DNA from: Candidatus Colinaster scatohippi
GTDB lineage: Bacteria; Bacillota; Clostridia; Lachnospirales; Lachnospiraceae
Reading direction: 5' to 3'
Length of the DNA stretch: 37,863 bases
Assembly (NCBI GenBank): GCA_018064805.1
Contig: JAGHUN010000002.1
Span: 1-37,863 of the forward strand
Of the stretch, positions 1-7,282 are shown piece by piece; position 1 is the stretch's first letter; each line of letters opens with the position of its first letter. The notes beneath the pieces were generated by a model that saw only the letters and a list, made by a program, of their open reading frames with translations, was not told the origin of the DNA and did not search any database. A program made the position numbers and the translations under genes.

Positions 1-63
1 GATATAAGGTAAAATGTATCTATATATTGAAGAGTTATAGTAGTATACAGTAGGATATATAAT

Positions 64-1326
64 ATGGGAATGACAATGACACAGAAAATTCTTGCAGCAC
101 ATGCAGGACTTGAAAGTGTAGTAGCAGGACAGCTTATAGAAGCTGATCTTGATCTGGTTCTTGGTAATGATATTACAAGTCCGGTAGCTATTCATGAAAT
201 GGATAAGATGAAGGTGGATGGTGTATTCAATAAAGATAAGATTGCACTTGTTCCGGATCATTTTGTTCCGAATAAGGATATTAAATCAGCAGAGCATTGT
301 AAGTGCGTGCGAGAGTTTGCAAGAAAAAATGAAATAACAAATTATTTCGAAGTAGGCCAGATGGGAATTGAACATGCGCTTCTTCCGGAAAAAGGACTTA
401 CAATTGCAGGTGATGTTATTATAGGTGCCGATTCTCATACATGTACTTATGGTGCGGTTGGAGCTTTTTCAACAGGTGTAGGAAGTACAGATATGGCTGC
501 CGGAATGGCAACCGGTAAGGCATGGTTTAAGGTGCCTTCAGCTATTAAATTTGTTCTTAAGAATAAGCCGGCTAAGTGGATTAGCGGTAAGGATATTATT
601 CTTCATATTATTGGCTTAATTGGTGTTGATGGTGCTTTGTATAAGTCGATGGAATTTGTTGGTGATGGTATAGCATACCTTACAATGGATGACAGATTTA
701 CAATTGCAAATATGGCTATTGAAGCAGGTGGAAAGAATGGTATATTCCCTGTTGATGAACTTTGCCTTAACTATATTAAGGAGCATAGCGATCGTACACC
801 TGTAATATATGAGGCAGATGATGATGCTGAATATGATGAGGTTATTGAGATTGATTTATCTAAGCTTGAGCCTACAGTAGCTTTCCCACACCTTCCTGAG
901 AATACTAAAACAATAAGTGAGATAAAGGAAGAGGTTAAGATTGATCAGGTTGTTATTGGTTCTTGTACCAATGGCCGTATGGATGATTTAAGAATTGCAG
1001 CAAAGCTTCTTGAAGATAAAAAGGTTGCAGATGGCATTAGATTAATTGTTATTCCGGGAACACAGAAGATTTATCTTCAAGCTATGGAGGAAGGACTTCT
1101 TAAGACATTTATTGAAGCAGGTGGAGTTGTAAGTACTCCAACATGTGGTCCTTGTCTTGGAGGTTATATGGGTGTACTTGCGGAGAATGAGAGATGCGTA
1201 TCTACGACTAATCGTAATTTTATCGGAAGAATGGGACATATTACTTCGGAAATTTATCTTGCCAGCCCTGCAGTTGCAGCTGCAAGTGCTATAATGGGAA
1301 GAATTGCATCACCTGAGGAGGTTTAG
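64..1326 (+). CDS. leuC: 3-isopropylmalate dehydratase large subunit LeuC
   Basis: With LeuD this protein isomerises 2-isopropylmalate to 3-isopropylmalate in cytoplasmic leucine biosynthesis. It is a full-length 420-residue aconitase-family protein of the short prokaryotic type. The [4Fe-4S] ligands are visible as C301 in GSCTNGR and C361/C364 in TCGPCLGG, and [10 protein letters not shown] is the family's substrate-region motif. I chose ATG 64 because AGGA at 52-55 lies 8 bases upstream. In-frame ATGs at 70 and 76 are alternatives, but the [15 protein letters not shown] start is familiar from clostridial LeuC. leuD follows 4 bases after the stop, so the two are almost certainly co-transcribed. 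The promoter and earlier leu genes would lie left of the window. Identification is very secure. Confidence 0.97.
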   Translation: MGMTMTQKILAAHAGLESVVAGQLIEADLDLVLGNDITSPVAIHEMDKMKVDGVFNKDKIALVPDHFVPNKDIKSAEHCKCVREFARKNEITNYFEVGQMGIEHALLPEKGLTIAGDVIIGADSHTCTYGAVGAFSTGVGSTDMAAGMATGKAWFKVPSAIKFVLKNKPAKWISGKDIILHIIGLIGVDGALYKSMEFVGDGIAYLTMDDRFTIANMAIEAGGKNGIFPVDELCLNYIKEHSDRTPVIYEADDDAEYDEVIEIDLSKLEPTVAFPHLPENTKTISEIKEEVKIDQVVIGSCTNGRMDDLRIAAKLLEDKKVADGIRLIVIPGTQKIYLQAMEEGLLKTFIEAGGVVSTPTCGPCLGGYMGVLAENERCVSTTNRNFIGRMGHITSEIYLASPAVAAASAIMGRIASPEEV

Positions 1327-1330
1327 GAAA

Positions 1331-1819
1331 ATGAAAGAAGCACGTGGAACAGTAATTAAATATGGTGATAATGTAGATACAGATGTAATTATCCCAGCAA
1401 GATATCTTAATAGTTCAGATCCGGCAGAACTTGCTACTCACTGTATGGAGGATCTTGACGCTAACTTTTTAAATAGAATGAATAAAGGCGATATTATGGT
1501 CGCTCAGAAGAATTTCGGATGTGGTTCATCAAGAGAGCATGCGCCTATAGCTATTAAGGCATGTGGTATTAGTTGTGTTATAGCAGAGACTTTTGCACGT
1601 ATATTTTATAGAAATTCGATTAATATAGGACTTCCTATAGTTGAGTGTCCGGAAGCTGTAGCCGGTATTGAAGATGGCGATGAAGTAAGTGTGGATTTTG
1701 ATAGTGGTATTATAACTAATATTACAAAGGGAACAAGCTTTAAGGGACAGCCGTTCCCGGCATTTATGCAGAAGATTATTGATAGTGAAGGACTTGTTAA
1801 TTATATTAATAATAAATAA
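1331..1819 (+). CDS. leuD: 3-isopropylmalate dehydratase small subunit LeuD
   Basis: This is the small swivel-domain subunit that completes the LeuCD isopropylmalate isomerase. The 162-residue protein starts [20 protein letters not shown] and carries the family motifs [13 protein letters not shown] and [13 protein letters not shown]. The latter loop closes over the substrate. ATG 1331 is chosen over the upstream TTG at 1304 because a GAGGAGG run (from about 1315) and AGG at 1325-1327 precede it, and because the extension would overlap leuC with unrelated residues. The length is normal for the family (about 160-165 aa). A GC-rich hairpin follows at 1878-1908, so the leu unit may end there. Confidence 0.96.
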   Translation: MKEARGTVIKYGDNVDTDVIIPARYLNSSDPAELATHCMEDLDANFLNRMNKGDIMVAQKNFGCGSSREHAPIAIKACGISCVIAETFARIFYRNSINIGLPIVECPEAVAGIEDGDEVSVDFDSGIITNITKGTSFKGQPFPAFMQKIIDSEGLVNYINNK

Positions 1820-1877
1820 GTCTGTAAAAATAGGTCTGTATTAATATATGATGCAGATATTAGTTTCGCCGATTTTG

Positions 1878-1908
1878 GGCCGGTATGATACAATGTATTG
1901 TGCCGGCC
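1878..1908 (+). terminator. GC-rich hairpin after leuD, possible weak terminator
   Basis: GGCCGG at 1878-1883 pairs with CCGGCC at 1903-1908. The stem continues inward with wobble pairs around a loop rich in A and T. The tail after it is only TTAATAGTATTATTG and has no real T-run, so it is a poor intrinsic terminator by the usual criteria. It lies in the 156-base gap between leuD and folP, where I see no gene. TTGACT at 1921-1926 could be a -35 element for folP, but no good -10 follows at the right distance. Confidence 0.45.
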
Positions 1909-1975
1909 TTAATAGTATTATTGACTTGGGATAACGGTGGTTATTTTTTTTGAAGAGGAGTTTTGGCAACGAAAA

Positions 1976-2782
1976 ATGATTATAGGCAATAAAGAATTTT
2001 TGGATGGAAAAACATATATATGTGGCATATTAAATGTTACACCGGACTCATTCTCTGATGGAGGTCAGCATAACACTCTTGATAATGCACTTTTTCATGT
2101 TGAAAAGATGATTAACGAGGGAATGGATATTGTTGATATTGGAGGTGAATCAACAAGACCGGGGTATACTCGCATAAGTGATGAAGAAGAAATAGAAAGG
2201 GTAGTTCCGGTAATTGAGGCGGTTAATGCAAGATTTGATATACCAATATCATTAGATACCTATAAGAGTGGAGTAGCAAAGGCCGGAATTAAAGCAGGTG
2301 CTAATCTCATTAATGATATTTGGGGATTGAAAAATGGTGATATGGCACAGGTTATCTCTGAGGGGAATGTGGCCTGTTGTATAATGCATAACAGGCAGGA
2401 GGCAGTATATAATGATTTCATGTCAGATGTTATTAATGATTTAAAAGAATCACTTGTTATTGCAAAAAAAGCCGGTATTCCTGATGATAAGATAATATTG
2501 GATCCGGGAGTTGGATTTGCCAAAAGCTATGAGCAGAATCTTATTGTTATGCAACAGATGGAGAGAATAAATCAATTGGGATATCCGGTGCTTCTTGGTT
2601 GTAGCAGGAAATCGGTTATAGGATTAACCCTTGACCTTCCTACAACAGAACGACTTGAAGGAACACTTGTAACAACAGTTTTAGCAGTACAAAAAAAAGC
2701 TATGTTTGTAAGAGTTCACGATGTTAAAGAGAATGCCAGAGCGGTAAAAATGGCAGAAACTTTATATAATTTTAATTATTGA
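1976..2782 (+). CDS. folP: Dihydropteroate synthase FolP
   Basis: The enzyme condenses 6-hydroxymethyl-7,8-dihydropterin diphosphate with p-aminobenzoate to give dihydropteroate (folate pathway). It is the sulfonamide target. The two family signatures are plain: ILNVTPDSFSDGG near the N-terminus and DIGGESTRPG at about residues 50-60. DPGVGFAKS and GCSRKSVIG follow further on, giving a complete 268-residue TIM-barrel protein. ATG 1976 starts the protein where homologues start (MIIGNKEF...), but GAGGAG at 1955-1960 is a rather long 15 bases away. GTG 1937 would add 13 residues that do not look family-like, so the start is moderately certain. No other folate gene (folE, folB, folK) is adjacent. 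The downstream ABC transporter has its own strong RBS. Confidence 0.95.
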   Translation: MIIGNKEFLDGKTYICGILNVTPDSFSDGGQHNTLDNALFHVEKMINEGMDIVDIGGESTRPGYTRISDEEEIERVVPVIEAVNARFDIPISLDTYKSGVAKAGIKAGANLINDIWGLKNGDMAQVISEGNVACCIMHNRQEAVYNDFMSDVINDLKESLVIAKKAGIPDDKIILDPGVGFAKSYEQNLIVMQQMERINQLGYPVLLGCSRKSVIGLTLDLPTTERLEGTLVTTVLAVQKKAMFVRVHDVKENARAVKMAETLYNFNY

Positions 2783-2853
2783 TTTTGTAAAATTATATGC
2801 TAAATATGTTATTATATTTTAGTTATATTTTGCTGAGTAAATGGAGGAATACA

Positions 2854-3663
2854 ATGAAAAAGAGAATTATTGGTTTGTTAATGGCGTTTGCGCTTGCTAA
2901 TTCGGTTCTACTTGCAGGCTGTGGAAATGCAGGCTCATCTAAGAATGATGATCTTCTTGCACAGATTCAGGACAAGGGTAAGCTTGTTATCGCTATGGAA
3001 GGCCAGTGGGCACCTTGGACATATCATAATGAGAATGGTGATTTAGTTGGATATGATACCGAAGTAGGAATGGCAATTGCAGAGAAGCTTGGTGTTGAGG
3101 CTGAGTTTGTGGAAGGCGAATGGGATGGTCTTTTTGCCGGACTTGATAATGGCAGATATGATGTTATTATTAACGGCGTTGAGATTACTGAGGAAAGAAG
3201 TGAGAAGTATGATTTCTCAACTCCTTATGCCTATATTCGAACAGCATTACTTGTAAGCGGGGATAATGATGATATTCGTACTTTTGAGGATTTGTCAGGT
3301 AAAAATACAAGTAATTCACTTGGATCTACATATGCTGACCTTGCTGAGCATTATGGAGCAAAGGTTCAGAATGTTGATACATTATCAGAGACAGTAGATA
3401 TGGTAACATCCGGAAGAGTTGATGCAACGCTTAATGCGGAAGTTTCTTTCTATGATTATTTTGCTGAGCATCCTGATGCAAATGTAAAAATAGTTGCACT
3501 CACAGATGATGCTTCGCATGTTTCAATTCCGCTTAGAAAAGGAAAAGAAACAGAGAATTTAAAAGCAGAGATTGATAAAGCAATCGAAGAACTTTCTGCA
3601 GACGGAACTCTTTCGGCCCTTTCTAAAAAGTATTTTGGCAGTGATATTTCAAAGGCTGAATAA
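2854..3663 (+). CDS. Polar amino-acid ABC transporter, substrate-binding lipoprotein
   Basis: This is an extracytoplasmic solute receptor of the SBP_bac_3 family, tethered as a lipoprotein. Residues 1-23 form a lipoprotein signal (MKKRIIGLLMAF...) with lipobox L20-A21-G22-C23. The mature part has family landmarks: a GYDTEVGMAIAEKLG segment, GRYDVIINGV, and a C-terminal DGTLSALSKKYFG. These are typical of cystine, glutamine and histidine binders. The ligand cannot be fixed from sequence. ATG 2854 is chosen because GGAGGA at 2843-2848 sits 5 bases upstream; the ORF extends 57 bases further up but that stretch has no RBS. A permease follows 3 bases after the stop. No ATPase gene is present in this cluster. 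Confidence 0.93.
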   Translation: MKKRIIGLLMAFALANSVLLAGCGNAGSSKNDDLLAQIQDKGKLVIAMEGQWAPWTYHNENGDLVGYDTEVGMAIAEKLGVEAEFVEGEWDGLFAGLDNGRYDVIINGVEITEERSEKYDFSTPYAYIRTALLVSGDNDDIRTFEDLSGKNTSNSLGSTYADLAEHYGAKVQNVDTLSETVDMVTSGRVDATLNAEVSFYDYFAEHPDANVKIVALTDDASHVSIPLRKGKETENLKAEIDKAIEELSADGTLSALSKKYFGSDISKAE

Positions 3664-3666
3664 TAT

Positions 3667-4332
3667 ATGAGTGAGAGATTGATTAATATATTAATTTCAT
3701 CATTTACAAAGATTTTGATTCCGGGGGTTAAGGTTACTATTCCCTTAACCCTTGTTTCTTTTGCTCTTAGTCTGGTATTAGGACTTGCACTTGCACTTGC
3801 CCAGATTTCCGGAGTGAAAGTGCTAAAGGGATTTTCGGCATTTTATGTATGGGTTTTCAGAGGGACACCACTTATTGTTCAGTTATTTATAATTTTCTTC
3901 GGATTACCTAACATTGGAATTATGATTGATGCTTTTCCGGCAGCTGTGCTTGGATTTGGACTAAATCTTGCAGCGTATAACTGCGAGGTATTTAGAGCTT
4001 CAATTAATGCTGTACCAATAGGACAGGCAGAAGCTGCAAAGTCATTAGGAATGAGTTATGCGCAGACAATGCGTAAGGTAATATTGCCACAGTCGTTTTC
4101 TATTGCATTCCCATCTCTTTTTAATAATCTAATCAGTTTGTTAAAGGATACTTCGCTTGCTGCGAGTATTACTGTTGTTGAACTTTTTACAGTTACACAG
4201 CAGATTGCGGCACGGACTTATGAACCCTTTGCTTTGTATATTGAAGCAGCTTTGATATATTTGTTTTTTTCAACATTTCTTACATGGTTACAGAACTTTT
4301 TGGAAAGAAAGTTTAAATGGAGTATTGAGTGA
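3667..4332 (+). CDS. Amino-acid ABC transporter permease
   Basis: Membrane component of the amino-acid importer whose binding protein is encoded just upstream. The 221-residue protein has the HisM/GlnP/TcyB fold with about five hydrophobic segments. It carries a clear EAA loop, GQAEAAKSLGMSYAQTMRKV, the contact site for the ATPase. FRGTPLIVQLFI is the usual conserved motif between the early helices. It probably works as a homodimer, since only one permease is encoded here. The ATP-binding subunit is missing: the next gene, 6 bases on, is a MATE exporter. The ATPase must be encoded elsewhere or be shared. The RBS is weak, consistent with coupling to the upstream gene. Confidence 0.94.
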   Translation: MSERLINILISSFTKILIPGVKVTIPLTLVSFALSLVLGLALALAQISGVKVLKGFSAFYVWVFRGTPLIVQLFIIFFGLPNIGIMIDAFPAAVLGFGLNLAAYNCEVFRASINAVPIGQAEAAKSLGMSYAQTMRKVILPQSFSIAFPSLFNNLISLLKDTSLAASITVVELFTVTQQIAARTYEPFALYIEAALIYLFFSTFLTWLQNFLERKFKWSIE

Positions 4333-4338
4333 AATTGA

Positions 4339-5694
4339 ATGGGTAATTCTGCAACAGTAAAAAGAGGAAGTGAAACTTACAGACTTGTTTTTAAGACTCT
4401 TATTGCAATGTCCATTCCAACTATTCTTGAAGAAGTGCTTTCAACATTAATTCAATATGTTGATACAGCTATGGTTGGGAGACTTGGTGAAGAGGCAACT
4501 GCTGCTGTAAGTACGACTACTACAATAAATTGGCTTATACATTCTGTGCCTGCAGCAATTGGCGTTGCTGTTCTTGCTATAGCTGCTAAAGCAATGGGGG
4601 CAGGGGATGAGAAAAAACTCAGAAGAGTTTCCGGACAAGCTATTCTTCTTGCGTTTTCATCAGGAATAATTATTGAAATAATTGCAATTCTGTTATCGCC
4701 ATATATACCGATATGGATGGGAGCGGCTGAAAACATACAAGCGGATGCAACGATGTATTTTGCTATTTTGTCTACATCGCTTTTTCTTAGAACATCAAGC
4801 AGAATTTTTGCAGCATCAATAAGAGCAACAAAAGATACCAAGACACCAATGCGAATCAGTTTATTAGAGAATTTGCTTAATGTTGTTCTAAACTGGACAT
4901 TTATATATGGTTTGTCTATGGGAGTAAAAGGTGCAGCAATTGCATCTGCAATTAGTTATGCCATTGGTGGTCTGTTAATGTATGTAGCCTTTAGGCGTAA
5001 TAAAAATCTCAAATGTGATTTTCAGAATATTAAGCCGGATAGAGAGATTCTTGCTGAAACAGTTAAGATTGGTATGCCTGCACTTGGAACAACTTTTGTA
5101 AGCTGTATGGGATATGTTGTTTTTGCCGGAATGGTATCCGGAATGGGCACAACAATTTTTGCCGCACATTCAATTGCCGTAGCTGCTGAAGAGATTGTAT
5201 ATATTCCGGGATATGGACTGAGGATGGCGACAAGTTCTCTTGTAGGTAACGCACTTGGAGAAAAAGATATTCCAAAGCTTAAAATTACAGAGGAAATATC
5301 TATAATAATTACTGTTTTAATTATGGTAATTAATGGTATACTTTTATATGTATTTGCTAATCCATTAATGTCTGTCTTTACTAAAAGCATGAATGTCATT
5401 AATCTGGGGGCAGATATGCTTAAAATGGTTGCTTTCTCGGAGCCGTTTTTTGGATTGATGATTGTACTTGAAGGCATTGAATACGGACTTGGAAGGACTA
5501 AGACTGTATTTTATATAGAGGCATTCAGTATGTGGTGTATTAGGATACTGGCTACCTTTATATGTGTCAAGATAATGCATCTTAGCCTTTATGCTGTATG
5601 GGGATGTATGATAGCAGATAATGTATGTAAGGCATTATTATTGTTGTTGGCACTTATCAAAAAGAGACAACAAAGTTTGTATAAAGAGAGTTAA
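4339..5694 (+). CDS. MATE family multidrug/toxin exporter
   Basis: A 451-residue integral membrane antiporter with the two-lobed, 12-helix MatE plan. The N-lobe opens with AMSIPTILEEVLSTLIQYVDTAMVGRLG, where the helix-1 region typical of MATE proteins is recognisable. The C-lobe repeats the pattern around GMPALGTTFVSCMGYVVFAGMV. Such proteins export organic cations or other toxic compounds using Na+ or H+ gradients, and the substrate is not predictable here. It starts 6 bases after the permease stop with no good Shine-Dalgarno sequence, suggesting translational coupling. It separates the ABC transporter from ruvB. It could be an accessory gene in a housekeeping neighbourhood, though its base composition looks like that of its neighbours by eye. 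Confidence 0.92.
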   Translation: MGNSATVKRGSETYRLVFKTLIAMSIPTILEEVLSTLIQYVDTAMVGRLGEEATAAVSTTTTINWLIHSVPAAIGVAVLAIAAKAMGAGDEKKLRRVSGQAILLAFSSGIIIEIIAILLSPYIPIWMGAAENIQADATMYFAILSTSLFLRTSSRIFAASIRATKDTKTPMRISLLENLLNVVLNWTFIYGLSMGVKGAAIASAISYAIGGLLMYVAFRRNKNLKCDFQNIKPDREILAETVKIGMPALGTTFVSCMGYVVFAGMVSGMGTTIFAAHSIAVAAEEIVYIPGYGLRMATSSLVGNALGEKDIPKLKITEEISIIITVLIMVINGILLYVFANPLMSVFTKSMNVINLGADMLKMVAFSEPFFGLMIVLEGIEYGLGRTKTVFYIEAFSMWCIRILATFICVKIMHLSLYAVWGCMIADNVCKALLLLLALIKKRQQSLYKES

Positions 5695-5712
5695 TTTACT
5701 GGCAGGTGATTT

Positions 5713-6717
5713 ATGGAAAGGAAAATCCTTGAGACTAAATTACAGTCTGAAGATGTTAGAATAGAAAATAATCTAAGGCCACAATTCCTAAAGGACTACA
5801 TAGGACAGGAAAAGGCAAAAGAGTCGATGAAGGTATATATTGACGCGGCCAGAGCAAGAGGGGAAAGTCTTGATCATGTATTGTTATATGGTCCTCCCGG
5901 ACTTGGTAAGACAACATTATCGTGTATTCTTGCGAATGAAATGGGCGTTAATATTAAGATAACATCAGGACCGGCGATAGAAAAGCCCGGCGAACTTGCA
6001 GCAATACTGAGTAAGCTTTCGGATGGTGATATACTTTTTATTGATGAGATTCATAGGCTTAACAGACAGGTTGAGGAAGTATTATATCCTGCAATGGAGG
6101 ATTATGCGATTGATGTGGTAACCGGTCAGGGACCTGATGCCAGATCTTACAGGTTATCGCTCTCGAGATTTACACTTGTTGGTGCAACAACAAGAGCCGG
6201 TATGCTTACAGCACCTTTAAGGGATCGTTTTGGTATGATTCATAGACTTGAATTCTATACCCCTGAAGAATTACAGACGATTATTCTTAATTCAGCGGGA
6301 AGGCTTGGAATTAAGATTGATGATGAAGGCGCATATGAGATGGCAAGGCGAAGCAGAGGTACACCAAGAATTGCTAATAGACTGCTAAAAAGGGTTCGTG
6401 ATTATGCACAGGTTAAATATTCCGGTGAAATCACAGAGGATGTTGCCAAGGAAGTGCTTAACCTTTTGGAGGTAGATAGGATTGGACTTGATAAGACAGA
6501 CAGAAATATCCTTTTTACTATAATTAATAAGTTTAATGGAGGGCCGGTAGGCCTTGATACACTTGCTGCTACTACAGGAGAAGATTCCGGAACTATCGAA
6601 GATGTTTATGAACCATTTTTATTAATGAATGGTTTTATAAACAGAACACCTAAGGGAAGAGTTGTTACTGATGATGCATATCGACATTTGGGACTTCCCG
6701 TACCGGAAAGAAATTAA
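5713..6717 (+). CDS. ruvB: Holliday junction branch-migration helicase RuvB
   Basis: RuvB is the hexameric AAA+ motor that, with RuvA, drives branch migration of Holliday junctions in recombinational repair. The 334-residue protein is full length. Walker A is GPPGLGKT at residues 60-67 and Walker B is DILFIDEIH with D111/E112. The sensor-1 region is [20 protein letters not shown], and the arginine-finger/sensor-2 part ([19 protein letters not shown]) and winged-helix C-terminus are all present. ATG 5713 follows GGCAGGTGA at 5701-5709. ruvA is often directly upstream of ruvB but is not here; a MATE gene occupies that place. ruvC is also absent. zapA follows after 100 bases under its own promoter. 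Confidence 0.98.
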   Translation: MERKILETKLQSEDVRIENNLRPQFLKDYIGQEKAKESMKVYIDAARARGESLDHVLLYGPPGLGKTTLSCILANEMGVNIKITSGPAIEKPGELAAILSKLSDGDILFIDEIHRLNRQVEEVLYPAMEDYAIDVVTGQGPDARSYRLSLSRFTLVGATTRAGMLTAPLRDRFGMIHRLEFYTPEELQTIILNSAGRLGIKIDDEGAYEMARRSRGTPRIANRLLKRVRDYAQVKYSGEITEDVAKEVLNLLEVDRIGLDKTDRNILFTIINKFNGGPVGLDTLAATTGEDSGTIEDVYEPFLLMNGFINRTPKGRVVTDDAYRHLGLPVPERN

Positions 6718-6738
6718 TCCATTAGTACTTATGTTGGG

Positions 6739-6767
6739 TTGCAAATAGATGTATCAGCATTTATAAT
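6739..6767 (+). promoter_or_regulatory. Sigma-A type promoter upstream of zapA
   Basis: TTGCAA at 6739-6744 and a perfect TATAAT at 6762-6767 are separated by exactly 17 bases. Predicted +1 is near 6774, giving a leader of about 44 bases with GGGGAG just before the zapA start. This is one of the clearest housekeeping promoters in the window. Confidence 0.82.
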
Positions 6768-6817
6768 TTAATGAGTGAGTAAGTATATATATGTATATAT
6801 AATCGGGGAGAAAAAAG

Positions 6818-7234
6818 ATGGCAATTAAGACAGATACTGAGGTTCTGATAGGTGGAAAGGTATATAGGCTATGTGGCTATGAAAGCGAAGACTACTTTCA
6901 GAAGATTGCCTCATATATTAACGGTAAGCTTAGTGAATATAGTCATGTTGATGGTTTTAGAAGATCCAATTTAGAGAGACAGAATGTTCTGATGCAGATT
7001 AATATTGCAGATGATTATTTCAAGGCAAGAAACCAGATTCTTAATATGGAAGAGGATATGGCTGCTAAGGAAAAGGAAATGTATGATTTGAAGCATGAAC
7101 TTGTTAATGCTCAGATGAAAATGGAAAATATGGAGAGAAATCTTAAAGCAGCTAAAGAAGAAAATGCTGCTAAGGATAAAAAGATTATTCAGCTTGAGGC
7201 TGAAATACGTAATTCGTCAAAAAGAACTGTATAA
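6818..7234 (+). CDS. zapA: Cell division protein ZapA-like
   Basis: ZapA proteins bind and bundle FtsZ filaments at the division site. The N-terminal part (residues 1-75) matches the ZapA head: TDTEVLIGGKVYRLCGYESEDYFQKIASYIN. A long charged coiled coil follows, from about residue 80 to 132, rich in Glu, Lys and Ala. At 138 residues it is longer than the roughly 85-110 aa of the classical proteins because of this coiled-coil tail. The RBS GGGGAG lies 8 bases before ATG 6818. The ruvB-zapA-U32 order is one I associate with clostridia. A hairpin at 7245-7268 follows the stop closely. Confidence 0.86.
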   Translation: MAIKTDTEVLIGGKVYRLCGYESEDYFQKIASYINGKLSEYSHVDGFRRSNLERQNVLMQINIADDYFKARNQILNMEEDMAAKEKEMYDLKHELVNAQMKMENMERNLKAAKEENAAKDKKIIQLEAEIRNSSKRTV

Positions 7235-7244
7235 GGATACATTG

Positions 7245-7268
7245 TGAGGGAATCGAGAGATTCCCTCA
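7245..7268 (+). terminator. Perfect 10-bp hairpin with GAGA tetraloop between zapA and the U32 gene
   Basis: TGAGGGAATC at 7245-7254 pairs perfectly with GATTCCCTCA at 7259-7268 around a GNRA-type GAGA loop. The tail TTTATAATATTTG is T-rich but broken by A. It starts only 11 bases after the zapA stop and ends 14 bases before ATG 7283. It may be a terminator or attenuator for zapA. The same bases are coding if the U32 protein starts at GTG 7244. Confidence 0.6.
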
Positions 7269-7270
7269 TT

Positions 7271-7276
7271 TATAAT
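7271..7276 (+). promoter_or_regulatory. Perfect TATAAT directly before the U32 start, possible -10
   Basis: TATAAT at 7271-7276 would place +1 at about 7283, the A of the ATG, implying a leaderless transcript. There is no recognisable -35 at 7248-7253 (GGGAAT) and no TGn extension, so the call is weak. Confidence 0.3.
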
Positions 7277-7282
7277 ATTTGT

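Noticed and set aside
1-63. Promoter or riboswitch/T-box before leuC
   Set aside because: Only 63 bases are visible, holding an RBS but no clear -35/-10 pair or T-box motif. leuC is probably internal to a leu operon that begins left of the window.
2765-2815. Promoter for the ABC transporter (TATAAT at 2765-2770 or TATTAT at 2810-2815)
   Set aside because: The first has no matching -35 and overlaps the folP end; the second pairs with TTGTAA only at a 19-base spacer. AT-rich sequence makes such matches common.
6791-6803. Second TATAAT (6798-6803) before zapA as the promoter
   Set aside because: It would place +1 almost at the RBS or start, and no -35 fits. The element at 6739-6767 with a perfect 17-base spacer is better.
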